DNA from: Kiritimatiellia bacterium
GTDB taxonomy: Bacteria; Verrucomicrobiota; Kiritimatiellia; JAFGHX01
DNA length: 64,000 nt
NCBI GenBank assembly: GCA_016929905.1
Contig: JAFGHX010000455.1
Location: 24,782 to 88,781 of the forward strand
Direction of reading: 5' to 3'
Part shown: positions 33,351-41,436 of the stretch, piece after piece
Numbering within the stretch: the first letter of the stretch is position 1
Layout: the number at the start of each line of letters is the position of its first letter
The notes under the pieces: model-generated
Seen by the model: the letters and a program-made list of their open reading frames with translations, nothing else
Told to the model about the DNA's origin: nothing
The model's database searches: none
Translations under genes and position numbers: made by a program

Positions 33351-35537
33351 ATGACGAATGGGGCAAGAACCGTACGCACGGCAGCGGCTGCCGTGCTCGC
33401 GGCCGTCATCGGTACGGCGGTTTTCGGTCACGTTCGGGCCGCGGTGCCCGATATGGTGCCGATGCCGAAGACGTATCAGCAGACGGGCGGCACGTTTGAG
33501 CTGGGCGGCAAGCCGATCTTCATCGAGCCGGGCAATCGCCAGTGCGAGATTGCCGCCGATGAGATCGCGCTCCGGATCAGTGAGCTCGGCGGCCGGCCCG
33601 GTGAGATCGGACCGGTCGATTCCGCGGCATCGCCCGGGGTCTACGTGCTCCCGGTTACGAGCGCCGCGCTGCAACCCTTGAGCGCCCGTGCCCCGCTCCG
33701 GGTCACGGCGCAGGATCCGGGCCCGCAAGGCTACGTGATCGAGACGACCCGCGACCGGCTGCTCATCGTGGGCAGCGACAACATCGGCGCGCTCTACGGC
33801 GCGATGACGCTGCGCCAGATGATGGCGCGCGACGCCGCCGGCCGCGTGTTCATGGCCGCCGCCAGGGTCTACGACAAGCCGGACTACCACTACCGGGGCT
33901 CGATGGGCTTCGACCGCGGGCTCCGAAGGCTGGGCGGCAAGACGGCGGACTACGAGGAAGGCTTCAACCTGATGATGCGGTTCAAGATGAACCTCATTGG
34001 CGACTATCAGTACTATCTCGATCCGCGACAGGTCAGCGCCGATCGGCGTGCCTTCTATCGGAAAATGAACGCGTACGCCAAGGAACGCGGCATCTACGCG
34101 ACGCGCGGACAGGACGACGTTCGGCTTCTCGGCGAGCTGGACAAGGATCGCCCCGAATTCAAAGACTGGGACTGCGTGCGGTCGACGGGCGGCGCCAAGC
34201 GCCGGTTCTGCTGGTCGAAGGATGACCTGACCCGCGAACGCGCAAACACGCTGCTCGACCTGACGAAGGATTGCGGGTTTTCCGTCTTCTTCCTGCATCC
34301 GATCGACGGCGGAGGGATCAAGGATCCCGAACTGTGGAGTCGGCGCTGCGACGGGTGCAAGAAGCGGTTCGGCGACGACCGCTGGAAAGCGAGCGCGCAC
34401 CAGTTCAACCTCTGGGCCGAGGTCATGCGCGAGAAGGGGCTCGATGATGTCATCTTCACGATCCCCATTTATCCCTATTCGGCGGGCCATTTCTGGGCCG
34501 AAGGGCGGACCGACAAGGAGAGTGAGCCCGCCCGCAAGAACGCGATCGAGTACTATCGCAACCTGCACCCGCTGCTGGACCCCTCGGTCGTGCCCATGGT
34601 CTGGATGGCCCCGCCGGACCGCATGGCGCGGTTTTTCGATGCGTTCAAGGGGCGGCCCGTCGCGATCTACGCGCACAGCATCCGCGTGTGCGGCTATTTC
34701 GGGACCTGGCACCGCTACAACAAGACGAACTACCGGGGCGATCCCAGGGACATCTTCCTGCGGGCCGCCGGGAACCTGCCGGACGACGGCATGAAGTGGA
34801 TGAACCAACTCTGCTCCGTCGAGTTCGGTTGGAACACCGAGGCACCCGGCAGCGAGGTGTTCGACAAGATCCGCTATGACGTCGAGTATGACCATACGGA
34901 ACCGAAAGAGATCATGGACGTGTGGGTGCCCCGCGCCTGCCGCGCGTTCTTCGGGCCGGAAGTCGGCAACCGGATCGCGCCAATCTATCAGGCCGGCGTG
35001 CTGCCCATGTACATCGAGAACCCGGCCGAAGGCGTCGCGATCGCGAACAAGTACCGGCGCAAGGCGAAACCGGGCGCGACCGATCCCGGCGAAACCCAGG
35101 GCGGGGAACGCATCGCCACTTACATCTCGCACACCGCCGAGCGGATGGCCCGGCAGGTGGCGGCCACGCGCCGCGCGCTGGACGCGCTGGAAAGCGCGCT
35201 GCCGCATCTCGACACGATCGACAAGTACAAGCGCCTCACCTTCCTGTACTACTACCGCAACATGCCGCAGTGGCATCTGCTGGCCAAGGCGCGGCATGCG
35301 CAACAGCTCGCCGCCGAACAGGTCGAGGCCGGGCACACGGCGGCGGCCGAACAGACGCTTCGCAAAGCGCGCGTGGAACTCGAGAAAGACCGCGCCTGCG
35401 CCAAGCGGATCCTCGATGCCACGAAGGACGAACCGAACCTGCCGAAGATCGACAAACTGCGTGAGCGGGTGGCGCAGATCGACAAGATCCTGACACCCCC
35501 GAGGCAGGCAAACAACCAGGCGCGTTCGGTGAAGTGA
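33351..35537 (+). CDS. Secreted GH20-like glycoside hydrolase, type A, copy 3, lacking the ThuA-like tail
   Basis: A 728-residue paralogue of 24345 and 30249. A signal peptide (ending near residue 30, VRAAVPD), the entry domain and the barrel (HPIDGGG, DPELW, CDGC) are all present. The protein stops after the helical linker (KIDKLRERVAQIDKIL) and has no ThuA-like domain, so it is about 200 residues shorter than its relatives. The end looks clean, not frameshifted. AGGAGG at 33340-33345 sets the start. It lies directly behind the mobile element and ahead of an alpha-glycosidase-like gene, which it precedes by 35 bases. Confidence 0.8.
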   Translation: MTNGARTVRTAAAAVLAAVIGTAVFGHVRAAVPDMVPMPKTYQQTGGTFELGGKPIFIEPGNRQCEIAADEIALRISELGGRPGEIGPVDSAASPGVYVLPVTSAALQPLSARAPLRVTAQDPGPQGYVIETTRDRLLIVGSDNIGALYGAMTLRQMMARDAAGRVFMAAARVYDKPDYHYRGSMGFDRGLRRLGGKTADYEEGFNLMMRFKMNLIGDYQYYLDPRQVSADRRAFYRKMNAYAKERGIYATRGQDDVRLLGELDKDRPEFKDWDCVRSTGGAKRRFCWSKDDLTRERANTLLDLTKDCGFSVFFLHPIDGGGIKDPELWSRRCDGCKKRFGDDRWKASAHQFNLWAEVMREKGLDDVIFTIPIYPYSAGHFWAEGRTDKESEPARKNAIEYYRNLHPLLDPSVVPMVWMAPPDRMARFFDAFKGRPVAIYAHSIRVCGYFGTWHRYNKTNYRGDPRDIFLRAAGNLPDDGMKWMNQLCSVEFGWNTEAPGSEVFDKIRYDVEYDHTEPKEIMDVWVPRACRAFFGPEVGNRIAPIYQAGVLPMYIENPAEGVAIANKYRRKAKPGATDPGETQGGERIATYISHTAERMARQVAATRRALDALESALPHLDTIDKYKRLTFLYYYRNMPQWHLLAKARHAQQLAAEQVEAGHTAAAEQTLRKARVELEKDRACAKRILDATKDEPNLPKIDKLRERVAQIDKILTPPRQANNQARSVK

Positions 35538-35572
35538 TTCCGGGAGCCTCTAGGAGACAGGGAGAGACAGGG

Positions 35573-37420
35573 ATGCATGTGCGACATGAGGGGGGGCGGA
35601 CAGTTGTTGCGGGCGCGAACTACGAGGTGACTATCCTGCCGGAGCGCTACCTGGTGCTCTTGCGGCGTGGCTCGTTCTACTACGGGATGTGCCTGTTGAG
35701 CGCAGTGGACTCGGTGGACAGGCGCGACACGAGCACGCGGGCGCCAGAGATCCGTCCGCCCGCGGAGAAGGACGGGCGGATCGAACTCACGACGGAGTGC
35801 GATTCCAGCGTCTGGGCGCGCAAGACGCATCATTATCTCTTCCGAGAGGACGAGATTCAGTATTGGACCGAGGTCGAGGGCCATGCCCGGCTCGACCGCG
35901 TTTTCTACTTCCGCGGCACGCTCGACGGGCAGGAGATCGCGTCGGTGCCCGGGTTCACCCAGGTCTTCTCGCCCATGCCCAATTTCCTGGAGAAGCAGGA
36001 GTTCCACGCGTCCGAGTACCTTTCGATCGCCGCCGGCAACGACGCGAAGATATTCGAGACGATCCGCGGCTTCGCGCTGCACGGTGCGCCGCTTTGCTAC
36101 GTGATGCACGAGGGTGATTCGGCCCCATTCCTGTCGGCCGGCATTCTGGCCAAGCCCGGCGAGTACCGGTTCCACGCGTTCGAGTTCAATGCTCCGCTTC
36201 CCGAGGAAGCGGACGTGCTCGAGCCGATCGTGGGCACACAGGCCTTCTCGCTGGCCTATCATGGGCATCAGGCGGTCGACGGCGCCTGGCAGACGCCCCG
36301 GCTCGTGCTGCAGTTCGCCAAGGACCGGTTCGCGGCCGTTGAGCAGTACGTGCGGCGGCTCGAGGCGTTCGGCGGCACGGTCAAGCGAACGGCACCCTAT
36401 CAGGACTGGACGTTCGAACCCGTCTACTGCACGTGGCACGACCAGGTCGCGCTGGCCATGCCGGGCATGAAGAAGACGCTCAGCATGGCCGAGCTCGAGG
36501 GCGGCAACGTGCACTTCAGTGTGCTGAACCAGCAACGGTGCAAGCAGTGGCTCGACCTGCTGGCCGAGAACGGCGTCAAGCCGGGCACCTTCATCATCGA
36601 TGCCAAGTGGCAGAAAAACTCGGGCGATCCGGATGTGGATACAACTCGTTTTCCCGATCTGCGCGGCTTCATCGACGATTGCCATGCGCAGGGAATCCGG
36701 GTCATCCTCTGGCACAACGGATGGGATCGCGAAGCGATACCGGACGAAGAGTGTTGCACGATTGACGGCAAACCCGTGAAGGCGGACCCGACGAATCCGG
36801 CCTACCAACAGCGTGTCAAAGCGTATGTTCGGCGCATGCTGTCCGATGAGCCGGGCTGTTACAATGCGGACGGGCTGAAAGTGGACGGCATGACCGGCAC
36901 GCCCGGCGGGGCCGGGCTCAAGACGCACGGCGGCCTCGCCGGTTTTGAGCTTGCCCGTTCGCTTCTGGAATTGCTGTGGACGTCGGCCAAGGCGGTGAAG
37001 CAGGATTCGGCGATTGGGCAATTCACGGGGTTTCCCTACTTCGCGGACCTGTGCGACGTTGCGCGTACGGGGGATCTGTACACGGTGAAGGGCGATCCCA
37101 ACACGACGAACGCGTTCCGTGCACGGATCCAGCGCATCGTGATGCCGGGCGTCGCGATCGATACGGACGGCGCGGAACGCTTCAACTACGTGTTGCCGTA
37201 TGAGGAGGTCCTGAAGGTTCAGGAGGCGATCGGCGTCCCGTGCATCTACCAGGCCGAATGGCTGCTGCAGCGGCGCGATTTCTGCAGCCCGGACGTGCGC
37301 CGCCTGGAGGCGGAGCACTACGCGCAGATCGCCGCGTCGTGGAAACGATATCGCGAGAGCAGGCGCGCATCAAAGGCGAATGAGGGCTGCGCTGCGCAGC
37401 CGGTGATGAATCAGCCGTGA
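35573..37420 (+). CDS. Clan GH-D-like alpha-glycosidase (GH36/GH31-like)
   Basis: A 615-residue protein without a clear signal peptide. The first about 280 residues are a beta-sandwich. The second half is a (beta/alpha)8 barrel with TFIIDAKWQ, the loop GIRVILWHNGWD, and GLKVDG, in which D438 fits the nucleophile position of alpha-galactosidases (K-x-D motif of clan GH-D). A C-terminal IYQAEWLLQRRDF region ends the barrel. The family retains alpha-linked galactose, N-acetylgalactosamine or related sugars. Exact family membership needs profile searches. The ATG at 35573 has GGAGAGACAGGG upstream. The lack of a signal peptide, while both neighbours have one, suggests a periplasmic import or cytoplasmic step. 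Confidence 0.7.
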   Translation: MHVRHEGGRTVVAGANYEVTILPERYLVLLRRGSFYYGMCLLSAVDSVDRRDTSTRAPEIRPPAEKDGRIELTTECDSSVWARKTHHYLFREDEIQYWTEVEGHARLDRVFYFRGTLDGQEIASVPGFTQVFSPMPNFLEKQEFHASEYLSIAAGNDAKIFETIRGFALHGAPLCYVMHEGDSAPFLSAGILAKPGEYRFHAFEFNAPLPEEADVLEPIVGTQAFSLAYHGHQAVDGAWQTPRLVLQFAKDRFAAVEQYVRRLEAFGGTVKRTAPYQDWTFEPVYCTWHDQVALAMPGMKKTLSMAELEGGNVHFSVLNQQRCKQWLDLLAENGVKPGTFIIDAKWQKNSGDPDVDTTRFPDLRGFIDDCHAQGIRVILWHNGWDREAIPDEECCTIDGKPVKADPTNPAYQQRVKAYVRRMLSDEPGCYNADGLKVDGMTGTPGGAGLKTHGGLAGFELARSLLELLWTSAKAVKQDSAIGQFTGFPYFADLCDVARTGDLYTVKGDPNTTNAFRARIQRIVMPGVAIDTDGAERFNYVLPYEEVLKVQEAIGVPCIYQAEWLLQRRDFCSPDVRRLEAEHYAQIAASWKRYRESRRASKANEGCAAQPVMNQP

Positions 37421-37431
37421 TCAACTTCCGC

Positions 37432-37471
37432 GTCCGTGTGAGTCCGTGTTTGTCCGTGTGGGTCCGTGTTC
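37432..37471 (+). repeat. Decamer tandem repeat (GTCCGTGTKN x4)
   Basis: Four exact-period units (GTCCGTGTGA, GTCCGTGTTT, GTCCGTGTGG, GTCCGTGTTC) lie 12 bases after the stop at 37420. A four-unit array of the reverse complement lies at 44171-44210. Confidence 0.75.
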
Positions 37472-37515
37472 TGAACGTGCGACAGAGTCTCGGGGAAAAA
37501 CTGAGGAGGAAAGGC

Positions 37516-40500
37516 ATGAGTGCAAAGCATCTGGTCTTGACCGCGGCCGTGTTCGGCGGCGCCTGCGCACCCCTGCCGACCGCGGCGGCCGAGAAGTTCG
37601 TGCCCGTCAAGCAGGACGGCGATCTGGTTCTGTTCGATCCGGCCACGCATGACCCGTCGCTGATCAGCAACTACACGCACGGCGGGCACAAAGGCCACGA
37701 CCTGAAGCCGGTCGTGAGGCCGATAACCCGGGACGGCCGGAAGTGGCTGGAGTTCACGTATACCGGCAAGCGCGGCACGGCCTGCTCGACCTTCTACTTC
37801 GAGAACGTGCCGAAACCGGCCGAGACCACGCGGTACACGGGCATCCGGTTTACCATCGACTACGACGGGACCGACTACGGCAAGGTCAATACCATGGCGA
37901 AGTTCGGCGACGGCACCGGGGTGTACGCCGTGCTGACGCTGGAGCCCGGGACCAAAGACTACGAGTTCCGCGGCGGGTTTCGCCGCGCGAAGCATCCGCC
38001 CGACTGGTCCAAGATCAGCTATATGTGGCTCTCGGCGGGTGATCAGGACGGAAAGGGCAACCCCATGACGTTCCGCTTGAGGCGGGCCGTCATGATCGAG
38101 TCGGAGGTCAAGCGCGTGGTGCGCAAGCTCGAGGTCGCCAAGATCCGCAAGACGCACGAGATCTTCCCGCTCAACGGCGCGCTCGAGCTCGACGGGAACC
38201 TGCGTGACCCCGCCTGGCGCCACGGCGAGGAACTCGCACGCCTGTACTATTATCACGGCGGCGAAATGGCGGCGGGCGAGTCGCCGTTCCGGGTGCGTGT
38301 CGCCTATGACCGGGAGAAAATCTACGTCGCGACGCAGTCCGAGTTTCCCTCCAGACCGGTCGCCAGGGAAACGCGCCGGGACGGCAGTGTTTACGGGGAT
38401 GAGGCCCAGGAGTTCCTGTTCAGCGGCCCGAACGACAACCGGCAGAAAGTCCAATGGGTCTACAGCATCGACGGCGTGATCTTCGACCAGGTCACGGAAT
38501 ACGATCTCGCCGCCGCCGGGATCCGCACGAAGGACGACAAGGTCGTCAAACACGAAAAGGCCTATCAGTACGCGAACGGGCTGTGGACGACGGAAATCGC
38601 GTTCCCGTTCTCCGAGCTGCAGGTCGATCTCGACAAGCAGCGGTATATGGGCTTCCAGATCGCGCAGTACTATATCGCGCGCAAGGACAAGAAGCTGCGC
38701 ACGGTGGTCTGGGACCGTACGGCCAGGTTCCCCAGTGTGCCCGATTTCGGCGTGCTCGTGTTCAACAAACAGCCGTTCGGGCCCGGCACCATCGCGATCA
38801 ACGGCATCGAGCGCGAGGACAGCAAGGACGGGACAGCGACCTTCGTGTTCGACTGCACGTTCAAGGGCTTCGAGCCGGGCGTGTACCAGGCCGCATGGCA
38901 CCTGGTCCGCGACCGCGACGCGGCGCAGCGCGAGACGCTCAGCTTCACGTCCGGCCGCGAAACGCGGAAGACGATCACGATTGCGGGCGCGGAGAACCGG
39001 ACATCGCTCTATTCGTTCACCCTCACGCTGCAGAACGCGCGCGGGGACAGCAGAGTCTGCATCGCGAACTTCCAGAACGATACCGATGAGCCGGACCTGT
39101 TCGGGAAACGGCTGTTCACGCCGCGTCTCAAACAGATCAAGTGGCTCGACGGCGAGTTTCCGGCCCGCCGCCACACGCGGCTCTATCTCGAGCCGTCCGC
39201 CACGGCGCGCACGCGCAAGACGGCAGCCCTGTTCGCGGAGACGTACCATGCCCACACGGGCATCACCCTCGAGACCGTGGCGCTGTCCGGGCTCGACGCG
39301 CGGGACGGGATCGTCCTGCGTGTCGCCCGTTCCGCCCGCTACGACGGCAAGCCGGCCGAACCCAGACGCGAAGGGTATTGCCTGAACGTCGCGAAGAACC
39401 GGGTGCTCGTCACGGGGTTCGACGAGCCCGGCCTCTATTACGGGCTGGTGACCTTCTTCCAATTGATGAAGAACGGGATGAAGGTGCTCGAGCAGATGCC
39501 GGTCCCGTGCGTCGATATCTACGACTGGCCCGATGTGCGACACCGCATGGTCAGCTCGCAGGGGCAGAGCGGGTTCCGAAACCAGACCCCGTTCGACAAC
39601 TACGGGATCGAATACATGATGGAATGGGTCGACCGATTCGTCGCCGGCAGCAAGGCGAACGTGCTGTACTGGGACCTGTCCACGCGCGTGAAGTACAAAC
39701 GGCGCCCCGAATTCAACGGCAGCGAGCGGGTCTACTCGCTGGAGGACCTCGAACGGTTCGGCGAGTTCTGCCGCGACCGGTTCGTCGAGGTCTGTCCCGC
39801 CTGGCAGATCGGCGGGCACGCCAACTGGTGGCTGCTCGGCTACCACAAGGAACTGCGCGAGAAGGGCTATGAGAACCAGGGCGACGTCACCCATCCGGAC
39901 CACAACAAGGTCGTGTTCGGCTGCATGCAGGACGTGATCGAGGCGCTCCACTGCAAGTATCTTTCGCCCAAGGGCGACGAGTGGTGGGGGGGACGCAAGG
40001 CCGGGGAGTCGGCCGACGAGCTGCTCAACGGCAAGACCCGCGCGCAGGCGTTCCTGGATTTCCACGTGGAACTCAACAACTGGCTCAAGCGCCAGGGCGT
40101 GACCATGCTGCTCTATCACGACATGCTTACCCCCTATCACAACGGCAAGAAGTTCGATCTGTACAAGATCGCGGACCGGTTCCCCAAGGACGTCATCATC
40201 CAGTACTGGGGCGGGCGCGACAGCGCCAAAGGCATCCAATGGCTCCGCGAACGCGGGTTCGCCAACATCTGGATCCACTCGACCGGGAGCATGATCTCGC
40301 TCGACGACGAGACGAAGAAGCTCGTGGACGGCTACGGCAAGATCCTCTACTCGCTCGGCAACGACAAGTTGGGCGGGCTGCTCGACGAATACTCGCACTT
40401 CAACAACGTGTACTGGGCGTTCCACACGCTCGACTACGCCTGGAACCTGTTCGACTACAAGAAGACGGAGCCGGGCCGCGAGGTGACGATCAAGAACATC

Positions 40501-41172
40501 ATGGCCGTCAAGCCGAACCCGTTCGCCGGCGAGAAGATCGAGCCGCTCGATATCAGCGGGGTCCTGAACCAATCGTTCAATGCGTTCCTGAAGGAGGCCA
40601 AGCCGAAAGACTACGGCGCGGTCGCGACACCCGTAACGATCGAGCCGGGCACGCAGGAGCTGGGTTTCATCCCGATGCGGCTCGAGCCCGACGAGAAGGG
40701 CAACTGCCGCGTGCTGCGGGAGGGCGCCCCGGAGGTCACGATCCCCGTGAACGGGACGTACTCCTCCCTGCTCTTCCTGCATACGGCCTTCATCAACGAC
40801 CCGAAAGACAAACGCGCCGCAAGCGGCATGAGCCGGTACTGGCTCTACGGCTGGCCGTGCGGCGACTACATCGTGCACTATGCCGACGGCGAGACGCAGA
40901 AGCTGCCCGTGCGCCTCACCATGAACATCCGGCGGTTCGACACCCGCTCCAACAACCGCGCCACGAACGAGAACCGATACGTGCTCGCGTTCAAGGACGC
41001 GAACCAGACGCCAATCCACCTGTTCCAGTGGGAGTGGGTGAATCCCCATCCTGAGAAAAGGATCGACCGGGTGAGCGTGCGACACGACAAACGATTGAAT
41101 GTCTCGCTGATCCTGTTCGCCGTCTCGGGCAGGAGCGTCTGGCGGCCGGGCGCGCAGACGGCGGGGCGGTAG
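37516..41172 (+). CDS. Secreted GH20-like glycoside hydrolase, type B, with CBM9-like insertion
   Basis: A 1218-residue exported protein; the signal peptide ends near residue 25 (PTAAA-EKF). The N-terminal beta-sandwich is like that of 27169. A CBM9/DOMON-like carbohydrate-binding domain (about 215-400; LELDGNLRDPAWRHGEEL, AQEFLFSGPNDN) is inserted next; the paralogue lacks it. The entry domain and barrel follow, with KGDEWW (D821-E822), the catalytic pair expected of GH20. The C-terminal beta domain ends in LFQWEWVNPHPEKR. The GGAGGAAAGGC ribosome site precedes the ATG at 37516. A sugar-binding domain suggests action on an insoluble or long polymer. Confidence 0.82.
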   Translation: MSAKHLVLTAAVFGGACAPLPTAAAEKFVPVKQDGDLVLFDPATHDPSLISNYTHGGHKGHDLKPVVRPITRDGRKWLEFTYTGKRGTACSTFYFENVPKPAETTRYTGIRFTIDYDGTDYGKVNTMAKFGDGTGVYAVLTLEPGTKDYEFRGGFRRAKHPPDWSKISYMWLSAGDQDGKGNPMTFRLRRAVMIESEVKRVVRKLEVAKIRKTHEIFPLNGALELDGNLRDPAWRHGEELARLYYYHGGEMAAGESPFRVRVAYDREKIYVATQSEFPSRPVARETRRDGSVYGDEAQEFLFSGPNDNRQKVQWVYSIDGVIFDQVTEYDLAAAGIRTKDDKVVKHEKAYQYANGLWTTEIAFPFSELQVDLDKQRYMGFQIAQYYIARKDKKLRTVVWDRTARFPSVPDFGVLVFNKQPFGPGTIAINGIEREDSKDGTATFVFDCTFKGFEPGVYQAAWHLVRDRDAAQRETLSFTSGRETRKTITIAGAENRTSLYSFTLTLQNARGDSRVCIANFQNDTDEPDLFGKRLFTPRLKQIKWLDGEFPARRHTRLYLEPSATARTRKTAALFAETYHAHTGITLETVALSGLDARDGIVLRVARSARYDGKPAEPRREGYCLNVAKNRVLVTGFDEPGLYYGLVTFFQLMKNGMKVLEQMPVPCVDIYDWPDVRHRMVSSQGQSGFRNQTPFDNYGIEYMMEWVDRFVAGSKANVLYWDLSTRVKYKRRPEFNGSERVYSLEDLERFGEFCRDRFVEVCPAWQIGGHANWWLLGYHKELREKGYENQGDVTHPDHNKVVFGCMQDVIEALHCKYLSPKGDEWWGGRKAGESADELLNGKTRAQAFLDFHVELNNWLKRQGVTMLLYHDMLTPYHNGKKFDLYKIADRFPKDVIIQYWGGRDSAKGIQWLRERGFANIWIHSTGSMISLDDETKKLVDGYGKILYSLGNDKLGGLLDEYSHFNNVYWAFHTLDYAWNLFDYKKTEPGREVTIKNIMAVKPNPFAGEKIEPLDISGVLNQSFNAFLKEAKPKDYGAVATPVTIEPGTQELGFIPMRLEPDEKGNCRVLREGAPEVTIPVNGTYSSLLFLHTAFINDPKDKRAASGMSRYWLYGWPCGDYIVHYADGETQKLPVRLTMNIRRFDTRSNNRATNENRYVLAFKDANQTPIHLFQWEWVNPHPEKRIDRVSVRHDKRLNVSLILFAVSGRSVWRPGAQTAGR

Positions 41173-41205
41173 CGAGCGGCGGTCCCCAGAGGCGGCTCGC
41201 GAGGA

Positions 41206-41366
41206 GAGGCTGTCTCAAAACCCAGACTGTTGGGTGCGACACGCCTTACGGCGTTAACTACAAACGCCACATCTGGTGGTTTCAGCCGTTTGTAGTCAAG
41301 CCCGTTCAGCCAAAGGCTGATCGGCATCAGGCCGAAAGGACTGTCCCTGGACTTTGAGACGCGATC
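41206..41366 (+). mobile_element. Small palindromic MITE-like element, copy 2
   Basis: Homologous to 33136-33268 but in the opposite orientation. The 61-base core at 41245-41305 differs at five positions. The outer ends (GTCTCAAA near 41213 and TTTGAGAC at 41353-41360) are a decayed form of the 18-base repeats. Flanking CGGCTCGCGAGG (41193-41204) and CCTCGCGAGCCG (41368-41379) are arms of the GGAGGGCGAG family. It occupies the 264-base gap after the type B gene. Confidence 0.75.
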
Positions 41367-41436
41367 CCCTCGCGAGCCGAGGCCGCGGGCCGCACGGCCA
41401 TTGAGGGAAGCGCAGGGACTGAGAGGAGATACGCAG

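Noticed and set aside
37411..41085. 1224-codon open frame on the minus strand
   Set aside because: It is the antisense shadow of the type B glycosidase at 37516-41172. The sense frame has a signal peptide, catalytic motif and ribosome site.
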